Shown here: in pieces, positions 49,636 to 59,022 of the stretch | How the letters are laid out: every line of letters begins with the position of its first letter | Position numbering within the stretch: position 1 is the first letter of the stretch | Assembly (NCBI RefSeq): GCF_051216895.1 | Contig: NZ_JBPKAO010000001.1 | Location: 124,001 to 188,000, forward strand | DNA: 64,000 nt | Origin: Aquipuribacter sp051216895 | GTDB lineage: Bacteria > Actinomycetota > Actinomycetes > Actinomycetales > JBBAYJ01 | Direction of reading: 5' to 3' | The notes under the pieces: model-generated | Told to the model about the DNA's origin: nothing | Database searches by the model: none | What the model saw: only the letters and a program-made list of their open reading frames with translations | Made by a program: the position numbers and the translations under genes

Positions 49636-50204
49636 CCGGGCGGCCCGGGCTGCCGCTCATCAGCCTCGGCGGGGGCGCGCTCGCCCTGGTCGCGGGCGTG
49701 GTCGCGGTCCTGGTGGGTGTCGTCCTGCTGGGCGCCGACCAGGCGAGCGAGCCCGTCGCGCTGCCCGTGGGCGAGGTGGTGCCGGTGCCGGCCACGCAGC
49801 CTTTCAACCTGGCGCCGGTCGTCGTGCACGGGGCGGACCCGCAGGTGGACGGCTCGCTCACCGAGGCGATGGGTTGCGTCGTGGTCAGCGCCGGCGGGCG
49901 GGACGGGGCCCGGCTCGCGGTGCGCCCGCCCGGGGAGACCGTGGTGGAGCTCGACGGTGTCGGCGAGCTGGAGCCGCTGGTGGCGACCACCGACTTCGCC
50001 GACGGCGACTCGGTCCGCTGCGACGGTCCGGGCGCCGAGCGGGCCCAGCCCCTCGCCCTGTCGATCGGCAGCACCGGGGCCCGGGGCGCCGCGGTAGCCA
50101 TGCTCGTGCTCGGGGTGTTCGCGGTCGTGGTGGGGCTGGCGCTGGTGGGGGTCGGGGCGGTGCTGCGTCGTGGCACGGCGTCCGGTCGGGGGGCTCGACC
50201 GTGA
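49632..50204 (+). CDS. Two-TM membrane protein, paralogue A
   Basis: A 190-residue protein. TM1 about residues 7-33 (LISLGGGALALVAGVVAVLVGVVLL), an extracytoplasmic domain of ~110 residues, and TM2 about 152-178 (AVAMLVLGVFAVVVGLALVGVGAVL). The loop contains EPVALPVGEVVPVP, a Cys in AMGCVVVS and one in SVRCDGPGAERAQPLAL. The same order of motifs occurs in the next gene product, so the two are related. Overlapping stops and starts (GTGA) on both sides. No known family. Confidence 0.7.
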   Translation: MTGRPGLPLISLGGGALALVAGVVAVLVGVVLLGADQASEPVALPVGEVVPVPATQPFNLAPVVVHGADPQVDGSLTEAMGCVVVSAGGRDGARLAVRPPGETVVELDGVGELEPLVATTDFADGDSVRCDGPGAERAQPLALSIGSTGARGAAVAMLVLGVFAVVVGLALVGVGAVLRRGTASGRGARP

Positions 50205-50746
50205 GCCGGTCCACGCGCCGGCGCCGCTACGTCTCGCGACGACGTGCCCTGCTGGTCGCGCTGTCGTGCCTCGCACTCGTGGTCGGGGTCGGCGCCGTGG
50301 CGCTCGGCGCCCTCGTGCAGACCTCGCCGGAGTCCCGGGAGCCCGTACCCCTGTCCGTCGGTGCGGTCCACACCGTCCCCGACCGGGTCGCCTTCGTGGG
50401 GGACCTCGTCGTGTACGGCACGCCCCCGACCGGTGAGCGGCCCGAGCTCGACGCGCTGGGCTGCACGGCGACCGAGGGCGAGCGGGCGCTGTCGACCGAG
50501 GCCGCCGCCCGCGAGGACCGGATCGTCGTGGCGGACGTGGGTCTGGTGCCGCTCGTGTCGTTCCCCGGCCGGGAGGGCCACAGCATCGCCTGCACCGGCC
50601 CCGCCGCCGCGGCGGCGGCGCCGCTGTTCGTGGTGCCGGGGGCGAGCAGCCGGTCCCTCATCCCGCTCGGTGCCTACTGCGTCGCGGCGTTCCTGCTGCC
50701 GCTGGGCACGGTCGGGCTGCTCATGCTGCGCGCCTCGGCCGACTGA
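50201..50746 (+). CDS. Two-TM membrane protein, paralogue B
   Basis: A 181-residue protein. Basic N-terminus RRRRYVSRRR, TM1 about residues 14-36 (LLVALSCLALVVGVGAVALGAL), loop, and TM2 about 155-178 (LGAYCVAAFLLPLGTVGLLML). Loop motifs parallel those of the upstream protein: REPVPLSVGAVHTVP, Cys in LGCTATEG, and HSIACTGPAAAAAAPLFV. Start inside the previous stop, so both are probably made in equal amounts and may pair in the membrane. No known family. Confidence 0.7.
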   Translation: MSRSTRRRRYVSRRRALLVALSCLALVVGVGAVALGALVQTSPESREPVPLSVGAVHTVPDRVAFVGDLVVYGTPPTGERPELDALGCTATEGERALSTEAAAREDRIVVADVGLVPLVSFPGREGHSIACTGPAAAAAAPLFVVPGASSRSLIPLGAYCVAAFLLPLGTVGLLMLRASAD

Positions 50747-50763
50747 AGGGGGGCGGTCGCCGC

Positions 50764-51453
50764 TCAGCCCGTGAAGGGGGCGACCGGCAGGTCGGGGATG
50801 AGCACCTCGTCGGGCCCGACGAACGAGACGGTGCCCACGTCCTCGGGCAGCGGACCGAACAGGGCGTCCATGACGATCGGCTCGGGGCTCAGGACGAGCG
50901 CGGCCCCGCGGTACGGGCAGATGCACGAGTTGGGCGGGCCGGCAGGGTCCTCCTCGTCGAGGTCCGGGCGCAGCCACGACAGGGCGAGGTAGTTGACGCC
51001 GTTGGGGGTGTCCTGCAGCGCGAAGCGGTCGAAGAAGGTGGTGTTCTCCAGGCCGACCGCGCTCAGCGCGGTGTTGCGGAGCCCTTCGACGACCTCGGGG
51101 CTGGACATCTGCATGGTGACCTTGGTGGCGTCGCGGGTGCGCTGCACCGCGAGCACGTCGATCGTGACGGGCACGGTGGCCGAGCCGCCGATCGCGTCCA
51201 CCTGCACGGTCTGGCTGCCGATGGGCGCCGGCGGCGCGGCAGCGGCCTGCTCGAGCAGCTCCGCCGACAGCTCCTCGGGGGTGGGACCGCTCGGGGTCTC
51301 GGACGCGGTCGGCGTGCTGGTGGGGTCGGTGGTGGAGGACCCACCGGCCGCGGGCGAGCCGCTGGGGTCGGACTGCCCACCGGACAGGGTGCAGCCGCCC
51401 AGCAGCAGGGCGAGCCCGGCCGCCGCGAAGGGCACGGCGAGACGTCGGCGCAT
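50764..51453 (-). CDS. Lipoprotein at the end of the Tad/OmpA unit
   Basis: A 229-residue lipoprotein with signal VPFAAAGLALLLGGCTLSGG (lipobox Cys near 21). A Ser/Thr/Pro-rich linker follows, then a beta-type domain (TVQVDAIGGSATVPVTIDVLAVQRT … NTTFFDRFALQDTPNG) and SCICPYRGAALVLSPEPIVM with two close Cys. Its ATG overlaps the stop of the OmpA-domain gene, so they are co-translated and probably function together at the cell surface. No family recognised. Confidence 0.75.
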   Translation of the reverse strand: MRRRLAVPFAAAGLALLLGGCTLSGGQSDPSGSPAAGGSSTTDPTSTPTASETPSGPTPEELSAELLEQAAAAPPAPIGSQTVQVDAIGGSATVPVTIDVLAVQRTRDATKVTMQMSSPEVVEGLRNTALSAVGLENTTFFDRFALQDTPNGVNYLALSWLRPDLDEEDPAGPPNSCICPYRGAALVLSPEPIVMDALFGPLPEDVGTVSFVGPDEVLIPDLPVAPFTG

Positions 51454-52607
51454 CAGTCGCTCCCGGGGTTCTCGGTGAAGCCGACGGTGACGCGGCGGTT
51501 GAGCTGCTGTCCCTCTTCCGTCCCGTTGTCGGCGACGGGCTCGCTCTCGCCGCGCCCCTCGACGCTGATGTCGAGGTCGGCGTCGGTCAGCGACGGGCCC
51601 AGGACGTCGGCGACGGCCTGCGCGCGGCGCAGGGACAGGTCGTCGTTGTAGGCGTCGGACCCGTTGCTGTCGGTGTGCCCGACGATGGTGAGCGCCCCGG
51701 GCGCGGCCCGCTCGGCCAGGTCGGCCGCGACCTCGTCGAGGCGGGTGACGGCCTCGTCGGACAGCTCCGCGGAGTCGAAGGCGAACAGCACGTCGGCGGC
51801 GATGTCGATGCTCACCTGCTCACCGGACTCGGCCTCGCGGCTGAACCCGTCCACCTGCTCCGACGGCGCGAACAGCGGCCGGTTGGAGAACCCGGGCAGC
51901 TGGACGGGCTGCAGGAGCGCGTCGGGGACCTCGGGCCAGCCGGTCCCCAGCGGGACCTCCGGACCGTCGACCGTGGGCTCCAGCAGACCGTCCCCGACCG
52001 GGACGTCCGTCACGACGCCGGCGTAGCCGAGGGTCACGTCGACGGTGTCCACGTCCGGCGGCAGCGCGGGCAGCACGGCGTACATCACGTTCATGACCCC
52101 TGGCTCGGAGGGCAGGGCGTCGCTGCCGGAGGTGGCGGCCCGGGTGCGGCTCTCCTGCGGGTCCTGCACCGCGTACAGGAACAGCCCCTGCTCCGGCAGG
52201 GCGATGTTGACGAACTGCGCCGAGTTCACACCGTCGAGCCGGCTGCCCGACGTCGGGTTTCGACCGAGCACGGACATCAGGGTGTTGTCAGGCTCCTCGG
52301 GCCAGCCCACCGACCAGTACACGACGGTGTGCTCCGCCAGTCGCTGCACCGCGTGGAGCGCCTGGTACGCGGGCGCCTCGTCGGAGCGCATGTCCGGGGC
52401 GACCGTCACCGTGCCGTACGTCGTCACCTCGACGCCCTCGGAGGAGGTCTGCGTCCGCGGGGAGGAGCCGGCGGGCGAGGCCGCGGCCGGCTCCGACGCG
52501 CCGTCGTCCGGCGGGCTCGTGGCCCCGGCCGACGCGTGGCCCGCGGCCCCGAGCAGCAGCAGCGGGCAGGTCACCAGGACCCCGAGCCCTTGGCGCAGCG
52601 AACGCAT
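51453..52607 (-). CDS. Secreted OmpA-C-like domain protein of the Tad region
   Basis: A 384-residue exported protein. Signal residues ~8-28 (LGVLVTCPLLLLGAAGHASA). The N-terminal 240 residues are unassigned. The C-terminal ~115 residues are an OmpA/MotB peptidoglycan-binding domain: DVLFAFDSAELSDEAVTRLDEVA, LTIVGHTDSNGSDAYNDDLSLRRAQAV, and GRGESEPVADNGTEEGQQLNRRV. This would tie the protein to the cell wall. GGGGGGG sits three bases before ATG 52607. Coupled with the following lipoprotein gene. OmpA-domain proteins accompany Tad loci in several bacteria, where they may serve as cell-wall anchor or channel part. Confidence 0.85.
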   Translation of the reverse strand: MRSLRQGLGVLVTCPLLLLGAAGHASAGATSPPDDGASEPAAASPAGSSPRTQTSSEGVEVTTYGTVTVAPDMRSDEAPAYQALHAVQRLAEHTVVYWSVGWPEEPDNTLMSVLGRNPTSGSRLDGVNSAQFVNIALPEQGLFLYAVQDPQESRTRAATSGSDALPSEPGVMNVMYAVLPALPPDVDTVDVTLGYAGVVTDVPVGDGLLEPTVDGPEVPLGTGWPEVPDALLQPVQLPGFSNRPLFAPSEQVDGFSREAESGEQVSIDIAADVLFAFDSAELSDEAVTRLDEVAADLAERAAPGALTIVGHTDSNGSDAYNDDLSLRRAQAVADVLGPSLTDADLDISVEGRGESEPVADNGTEEGQQLNRRVTVGFTENPGSD

Positions 52608-52665
52608 GAACCCCCCCTGACGGATGTCTGGAACCAGACGCAACGTACCCGAACCGGTCAGGGGG

Positions 52666-53457
52666 TCAGTCGACCAGCCGGGGTTCGAGACCGTTGTAGA
52701 GCAGGTCCTCGGTCGGGCTGACGAGGGTCGTCGTCGGGTAGATCGTCGGGACGTTGTCGAGCAGGTAGGTGGCCCGCCAACCGCCGCACACCAACGTGCT
52801 CGGGAAGGTGGACGGCCCGGTAGGAGGTGGCGGGGGCGGGGGCTCCGTCCAGCGGCACGCGTCCAGGTCGACGTCCATCACGGCGATCGCCCGTGCCTCG
52901 GCCCTCCCGGTGTCCGGCTGGGAGGTGGTCCTGTTCCGCACCAGGACCTCGACCCCGTCCTGGCCTCGACGCGAAGCGTGCTGGCAGGAGACGGCGGTGG
53001 CGCCGTTCCGGCTCGCGTAGACCGCGTCGGCCCCGCTGAGGCAGCCCGCCAGGCGTGCCTGGCCCGGGAGGGTGAGCGAGCTGAGCATGCTCAGCACGCC
53101 CGGCTGCGTGCCGGCGTCCCAGGCCTCCCGGTTGCCCTGCACCGCGGCCGGCGCGGCCGCGCTGGCTGCGGTGCAGGGCCACCGGGAGGCATGGGACGCC
53201 GGCACGCAGCCGAGCGCGCTGAGCATGCTCAGCGCGCTCGGCTGCGTGCCGGCGCCCCAGGCCTCCCGCTTGCCCTGCACCGCGCCCAGCGCGGCCGCCT
53301 CGGCGGCGGTCTGGCTCTGGGACTTCTCGGTGGTGGCCGATCCCCAGGGGACCAGCAGGGAGAAGGTGATGACGAGGATGCTGAAGGACACCAGCACCAT
53401 CAGCGGCAGCATGCCCTGGCCCGAGTCGTCGAACCTCATCCGCTCGCGCACGTCCAC
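52666..53457 (-). CDS. TadG/Rv3654c-like minor pilin-type protein with internal inverted and direct duplication
   Basis: About 263 residues from GTG 53457, chosen for AGGAGG five bases upstream; GTG 53487 and ATG 53439 are other in-frame starts. The N-terminus DDSGQGMLPLMVLVSFSILVITFSLLV carries a prepilin-like cleavage motif and TM helix, then AAEAAALGAVQGKREAW. The first half contains two copies of a block (AVQGKREAWGAGTQPSALS and AVQGNREAWDAGTQPGVLS) separated by the translation of the reverse complement (CVPASHASRWPCTAASAA). The C-terminal half is probably the normal fold (SQPDTGRAEARAIAVMDVDL … CGGWRATYLLDN). It lies just behind the Flp pilin gene, as minor pilins do. Confidence 0.78.
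   Translation of the reverse strand: MDVRERMRFDDSGQGMLPLMVLVSFSILVITFSLLVPWGSATTEKSQSQTAAEAAALGAVQGKREAWGAGTQPSALSMLSALGCVPASHASRWPCTAASAAAPAAVQGNREAWDAGTQPGVLSMLSSLTLPGQARLAGCLSGADAVYASRNGATAVSCQHASRRGQDGVEVLVRNRTTSQPDTGRAEARAIAVMDVDLDACRWTEPPPPPPPTGPSTFPSTLVCGGWRATYLLDNVPTIYPTTTLVSPTEDLLYNGLEPRLVD
53080..53310. repeat. Direct repeat (138-bp offset) plus ~85-bp imperfect inverted repeat
   Basis: CTGCGTGCCGGCGTCCCAGG at 53104 and CTGCGTGCCGGCGCCCCAGG at 53242 begin direct copies. Between them 53168-53209 is the reverse complement of the same block. The perfect palindrome GCTGAGCATGCTCAGC occurs at 53080-53095 and 53218-53233; the second is the centre of the inverted arms. Confidence 0.93.
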
Positions 53458-53548
53458 CTCCGCCTCCTCGTGCCCTCGACCTGACACGCAGCGTGCCGGG
53501 ACCTGTCTGGGACAGGCCCCGGCACGGCGCGACCACCTGGGTGCTGGA

Positions 53549-53755
53549 TCAGCCCTCGCCGGAGAGGAAGTTCTCGATCGCGGTGGTGACGGCGCCGGTG
53601 ATCGCGCCCTCCTGGCCGGAGATGATGGTGATGACGGCGGCGACGATGACGCCGATGATGATCAGGATGCCGACGTACTCCAGGGCACCCTGGCCCGAGT
53701 CGTCGCGGAGACGGGTGGTCATGGCGGTCTGGAAGCGGACGAGGTGCTTGGTCAT
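53549..53755 (-). CDS. flp: Flp/Fap family type IVb pilin
   Basis: A 68-residue prepilin, the main pilus subunit. Leader MTKHLVRFQTAMTTRLRDDSG is cut before QGALEYVGILIIIGVIVAAV, with Glu at +5 of the mature N-terminus and a hydrophobic helix; the short tail is SGQEGAITGAVTTAIENFL. Excellent ribosome binding site (AGGAG, five bases before ATG) fits high expression. Own promoter region at 53756-53902, separate from the upstream tad operon. Confidence 0.95.
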   Translation of the reverse strand: MTKHLVRFQTAMTTRLRDDSGQGALEYVGILIIIGVIVAAVITIISGQEGAITGAVTTAIENFLSGEG

Positions 53756-53902
53756 GGTGACTCCTCCGGCGGTGGTCCGCCTGCGCTGTGTGGTGGGTCC
53801 TGCCGACCCCGTGCTGACACCGGGAACGTTACGGTCGGCGGTCCGCTCCGGGCCGGGCCCAGGGGCCCAAGTGCGGGCCCAAGAAAGGCCTGGTCCTGGG
53901 CC
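53756..53902. promoter_or_regulatory. Region upstream of the pilin gene
   Basis: 147 bp between the response-regulator stop and the pilin start. On the minus strand it has TTGGGCCC repeated near the response-regulator end (GC-rich hairpins that may terminate the operon) followed by CCGTAACGTTCCC around 53822-53834 and the strong ribosome binding site. This probably holds a pilin-specific promoter. Confidence 0.45.
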
Positions 53903-54565
53903 TCACAACGACCTCAGGTCCCCGGCGGCCGCGCCGCCCAGCCACACCGACACCGCCTCGGCCCGGGTGCGGACGCCCAGCCCGGCGAAGATGTGGTTGA
54001 TGTGGTTCTTGACGGTCTTCTCGGCCAGGAACAGCTCGCGCGAGATGTCGCTGTTGGACCGTCCCGCCGAGACCAGCTCCATGATCTCCTCCTGACGGCG
54101 GCTGAGCCCGAAGCCCGACCGGTCGGGCGCCACCGCCGGGCGACCCGCCCGCAGCGCCGACAGCGCCGGTCGCCCGAACACCCCGCTGCCCGCCGCCGCG
54201 GCCAGGATGGCCGCGACCAGCTCGTTGGGCTCGAACGTCCCGTGGACCAGGTAGCCGACCGCACCGGCCTCGACGGCGTCGTGGACGATCGCGGGGGTCT
54301 CGGTGAACGTGGTCATGATGACCGCGGTCGACGACGCGATCTCGCGCGCGGCGCTGACGCCGTCGCGGCGCGGCATCTGGACGTCGAGCAGCGTGACGTC
54401 GGGCCGGAGCCGTCGGACGACCTCGATGGCCTCGTCCCCGTTGGCGGCCTCGCCCACGACCAGCACGGCGGGGTCCAGGCCCAGGATGGACAGCAGACCG
54501 GTGCGGACCACCGCGCTGTCGTCGACGACCACCACCCGGACGACGGCGCCCGCCTCGGTGCTCAC
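53903..54565 (-). CDS. NarL/LuxR-family response regulator of the Tad operon
   Basis: A 220-residue regulator. The receiver domain has VVVDDSAVVRTGLL with acidic pair, the phospho-Asp in VTLLDVQMPRRDG near residue 58, and Thr/Lys-equivalent residues downstream (VIMTTF). The C-terminal LuxR helix-turn-helix is GLSRRQEEIMELVSAGRSNSDISRELFLAEKTVKNHINHIF. GTG start inside the stop of the kinase gene. It is the last cistron of the nine-gene overlapping operon and probably controls pilus genes such as flp directly downstream. Confidence 0.92.
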   Translation of the reverse strand: MSTEAGAVVRVVVVDDSAVVRTGLLSILGLDPAVLVVGEAANGDEAIEVVRRLRPDVTLLDVQMPRRDGVSAAREIASSTAVIMTTFTETPAIVHDAVEAGAVGYLVHGTFEPNELVAAILAAAAGSGVFGRPALSALRAGRPAVAPDRSGFGLSRRQEEIMELVSAGRSNSDISRELFLAEKTVKNHINHIFAGLGVRTRAEAVSVWLGGAAAGDLRSL

Positions 54566-55833
54566 CTGACCACCCGCAGCCCGACGACCGCGGCCTGGTC
54601 GCCTCGAACCACCGCGGGCCGGTCCCCCGCCGGGGCGGGTGCCGGCATCCGGGTCAGGTCCAGCACCGCTGCTCCCGTCGGCACGACCAGGCTGACCTGG
54701 GTGCCGCGGCCCGGGGCCGACCGCACCTCACCGCGACCCCCCACGGCCGCGAGCCGTTCCTCGATGCCCACCAGGCCGTAGTGGTCCGCGGCGAGCGCCT
54801 GCACCCGCCGGGCCTGGTCGAAGCCCGGCCCGTCGTCGCTGACGGTGAGCCGGACCTCGTCGTCGAGGTGGTCGAGGACCACGCGGACGGCGGCGTCGGG
54901 GGCGTGACGGTCGACGTTCTCCAGCGCCTCGTGGACGGCCGCCCGGACCTCCCGGCAGACGACCGGGTCCAGACCGGGGACGTCGACCAGGTCGGTGTCG
55001 ACCGCCGCCTCGCGACCGGCGGCCCAGGCCTGCACGTGCCCCTCCAGCCAGTCGGTGAGCAGCCCGTCGTCCGGGGCGCTGCGCAGGTCGCTGAGCAGCG
55101 CCCGGGCCTCTCGCACGGCGTCCCGGGCGCTGGCGGCGACGAGGTCGGCGTGGGCGACGGCGCGTGCGGTGTCCCGCTCGATCCACTGCGGCAGCGACGA
55201 GGCGAGCAGGGCCACCCCCTGGACGGACTTGGCCACCGTGTCGTGGACGTCACGGGCGAGCCGCAGGCGCTCCTCGGCGGCGGCCGCGGTCCGTCGGGCC
55301 TCGGCCAGACGACGCTCGCTCTGCTGCGCCTGCTCGACCAGCAGCCGGAAGCCCAGCCCGACCGCGGCGACCGACACGATGGCGACCGGCATCCCGATCA
55401 TGTCGTTGACGGTGAGCGCGGGCTCCCCCCGCAGGGACAGCAGGTGGCCGGTGAGCAGCACGGCCACGAGCAGCGGTGAGGTCCGGCGACGGAAGAGCAC
55501 CCCGATGATCAGCGCCGAGGTCAGGGTCGCGAGGACGACGGGGTGGCGGGGACCGAGCGCGGCCGTCGCCGCGGCGACCAGCAGCACGTCGACCAGCGCC
55601 AGGGACGGGTGCCGTTCGACGAGCTGCAGCACGCGCACGCTGTGAAGCCCGGCCTGGCTGGTCACCAGCAGGGCCAGCACCACCAGCACGTCCAGGACGG
55701 ACGGCCCGCGGAGCAGGATCGCCAGCGCGGCGGCGGCCAGCGCGAGCTGGCGGACGAGCAGCGCCACCCGGATCATCCCGGTGGCCAGCCCGTCGACCTG
55801 CCGCCCGGGCGCCGGGCCGGCGGTGCCCGTCAC
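54562..55833 (-). CDS. Sensor histidine kinase (HisKA_3/NarX type) of the Tad operon
   Basis: A 423-residue membrane kinase. About five or six TM segments in residues 18-155, short coiled linker (EQAQQSERRLAEARRTAAAAEERL), then HisKA_3 with the phospho-accepting His in RLARDVHDTVAKSVQGVALL near residue 205. The ATPase domain has HEALENVDRHA (N box), VSDDGPGFD (G1) and GLVGIEERLAAVGG with GRGTQVSLVVP (G2). GTG start overlaps the tadC stop and its stop overlaps the regulator, so kinase and regulator are made with the pilus machine. No periplasmic sensor domain is obvious. Confidence 0.92.
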   Translation of the reverse strand: MTGTAGPAPGRQVDGLATGMIRVALLVRQLALAAAALAILLRGPSVLDVLVVLALLVTSQAGLHSVRVLQLVERHPSLALVDVLLVAAATAALGPRHPVVLATLTSALIIGVLFRRRTSPLLVAVLLTGHLLSLRGEPALTVNDMIGMPVAIVSVAAVGLGFRLLVEQAQQSERRLAEARRTAAAAEERLRLARDVHDTVAKSVQGVALLASSLPQWIERDTARAVAHADLVAASARDAVREARALLSDLRSAPDDGLLTDWLEGHVQAWAAGREAAVDTDLVDVPGLDPVVCREVRAAVHEALENVDRHAPDAAVRVVLDHLDDEVRLTVSDDGPGFDQARRVQALAADHYGLVGIEERLAAVGGRGEVRSAPGRGTQVSLVVPTGAAVLDLTRMPAPAPAGDRPAVVRGDQAAVVGLRVVR

Positions 55834-56741
55834 TGCAGGCTCCCGAAGATGGCACCGAAGTCGACGTCGGCGCCGAGGATGAACCCGGTGAACAGCAGGG
55901 CGAGGGCGCCCGGCACCAGGACCATCGAGGTGACGAGCGTGACCCGGGGCGCGACGCGGGCCGCCTTCTGGCGCTGGGCCTGGGCGCTGGCGCGGCGGGT
56001 GTCCTCGGAGATCCGCGTGAGGGTCTGGGCCAGCGGGGCGCCCAGGTCCTCCGACTGCATGAACGCGCTGACGAACTGCGACAGGGCCTCGGAGTCGTTG
56101 CGCTTGCGCAGCCGGTCGAAGGCCTCGCGGACCGAGCTGCCGTTGCGGATCTGGTCGAGGGTGAGCGACACCTCGGCCCCCAGCGGTCCGCCGAAGCGCT
56201 CGCCCACGGTCCCCAGGGCCGAGCGGAACCCCACGCCGGCGCTCACCGTCACCGACAGCACGTCCAGGAAGTCGGGCAGGGTCTCGCTGATCGACTCCTG
56301 CCGCAGCCGTCGCGCCCGGGTGATCCGGGCCAGCGGGAACACGACCACGGCCAGGGGGACCAGGACCAGCACCCACACCTGCCCGTTGACGGCGAAGAAC
56401 AGGCCGGTGGGGACGGCCAGCACCAGGACCACGGCCATCCGCAGCAGCACGGAGTCGACGCTGGCGCCGTCGGGGCGGCCCGCGAGCTCGATCATGCGCT
56501 TGAGCCGGGCCTCGAGGACGGGGCCCATCAGCCGTCGCAGCAGCGGGACCAGGGGCCGCGCCAGCCGCTCCAGCGGGCCCCGGCCCACGGCGTCGCGGCG
56601 CTGCTCGCCCCGCAGCAGGGTCAGGTCACCCACCTCGAGGCCCTCCACCGCGTCGGAGCGCATGAGCCGCATCCCCGCGACGAACAGCGCGACGCAGCCG
56701 ACGACGACGACCGCCGGCACCGCGGGCAGCAGGGCGCTCAC
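55830..56741 (-). CDS. tadC: Tad inner-membrane platform protein TadC-like (T2SS F domain)
   Basis: A 303-residue membrane protein. N-terminal TM segment, a cytoplasmic part (EQRRDAVGRGPLERLARP), a TM pair at about 105-140, and the T2SSF domain with LPDFLDVLSVTVSAGVGFRSAL, EVSLTLDQIRNGSSVREAFDRLRKRND, and SQFVSAFMQSEDLGAPLAQTL. The last TM helix ends with GADVDFGAIFGSLQ. GTG start overlaps the tadB stop. It forms the platform with TadB, on which the TadA ATPase acts. Confidence 0.9.
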   Translation of the reverse strand: MSALLPAVPAVVVVGCVALFVAGMRLMRSDAVEGLEVGDLTLLRGEQRRDAVGRGPLERLARPLVPLLRRLMGPVLEARLKRMIELAGRPDGASVDSVLLRMAVVLVLAVPTGLFFAVNGQVWVLVLVPLAVVVFPLARITRARRLRQESISETLPDFLDVLSVTVSAGVGFRSALGTVGERFGGPLGAEVSLTLDQIRNGSSVREAFDRLRKRNDSEALSQFVSAFMQSEDLGAPLAQTLTRISEDTRRASAQAQRQKAARVAPRVTLVTSMVLVPGALALLFTGFILGADVDFGAIFGSLQ

Positions 56742-57645
56742 AGGTCGATCCGCGTCATCCGACGGATCGCGACGAACCCGATGCCGAACACGACGGCGGC
56801 GAATACCAGCGCGGCCTGCCCGAACACGTTGCGGGTCATCGTGTCGACCGTGCCGGGGTTGATGAAGTTGAGCAGGACGAGGATGACGAACCCGAGGGCG
56901 ATCACCGTGTAGCCGGTCGTCACGCTCTGCGCGAGCGTGGTCCGGATCTCGCGGCGGGTCTCCTTCCGCTGCTCCAGGGTGTCGGCGATGCTGCGCAGCG
57001 AGGTGACGAGCGAACCGCCGCTGCGCGCGCTGACCAGCAGCGTCGACAGCAGGACCGCGACCTCGCGGGACGGCACGCGCTCCTGCAGCTCGAGCAGGGC
57101 CGACTCCAGGTCGCTGCCGAACGCCTGGCTGGACGCGACACGGCGCAGCTCGGTCCGGGCGGGCTCGTCCATCTCGTCGCCGGCGATCCCGATGGCCGTG
57201 GAGATGGACAACCCGGCGTTGGTGGCGTTGGCGAGCACCCGGGCCAGCTCGGGCATCTGGGCGATGAAGGCCTCGCGTCGTCGGTCCTGCGCCCGGCGCA
57301 GGTACGCCCGGATTCCGATCACGGTGGCCACGAGGCCGAGCACGCTCAGCAGCGGCGCCAGCAGCGTCCACAGCAGCGCCCCGGCGGCGAGGCCCGCGGC
57401 GATCCCGGCCAGCAGCACGGTGAGCGGGCTGCGCGGGCTGCCCGCCATCACCAGCTCGCGCTCCAGCAGCCGCCCCAGGCGCGTCCGGGCGAAGCGCTCC
57501 TGCACCAGGTCGGCCCGTTGCCGGGCGCCGCCCTCGCGGTTGCCGACCACGGACGCCACGGCCCGGCGCTGCGCCAGCGGGGCCGACACGAAGTCCAGGA
57601 AGGCCGCGACGAGCAGCACCGTCGACAGGCTGAGGAGCAGGACGG

Positions 57646-57658
<13 letters not shown>
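56738..57658 (-). CDS. tadB: Tad inner-membrane platform protein TadB-like (T2SS F domain)
   Basis: A 306-residue membrane protein. TM1 at the start (LLTVLLLSLSTVLLVAAFLDF), a pair of TM helices at about 80-120, and the T2SSF segment MPELARVLANATNAGLSISTAIGIAG followed by VPSREVAVLLSTLLVSARSGGSLVTSL. Terminal TM helices end at VAIRRMTRIDL. GTG start lies 13 bases inside the cpaF gene. Partner of TadC. Confidence 0.9.
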
Positions 57659-59021
<1,363 letters not shown>

Positions 59022-59022
<1 letters not shown>

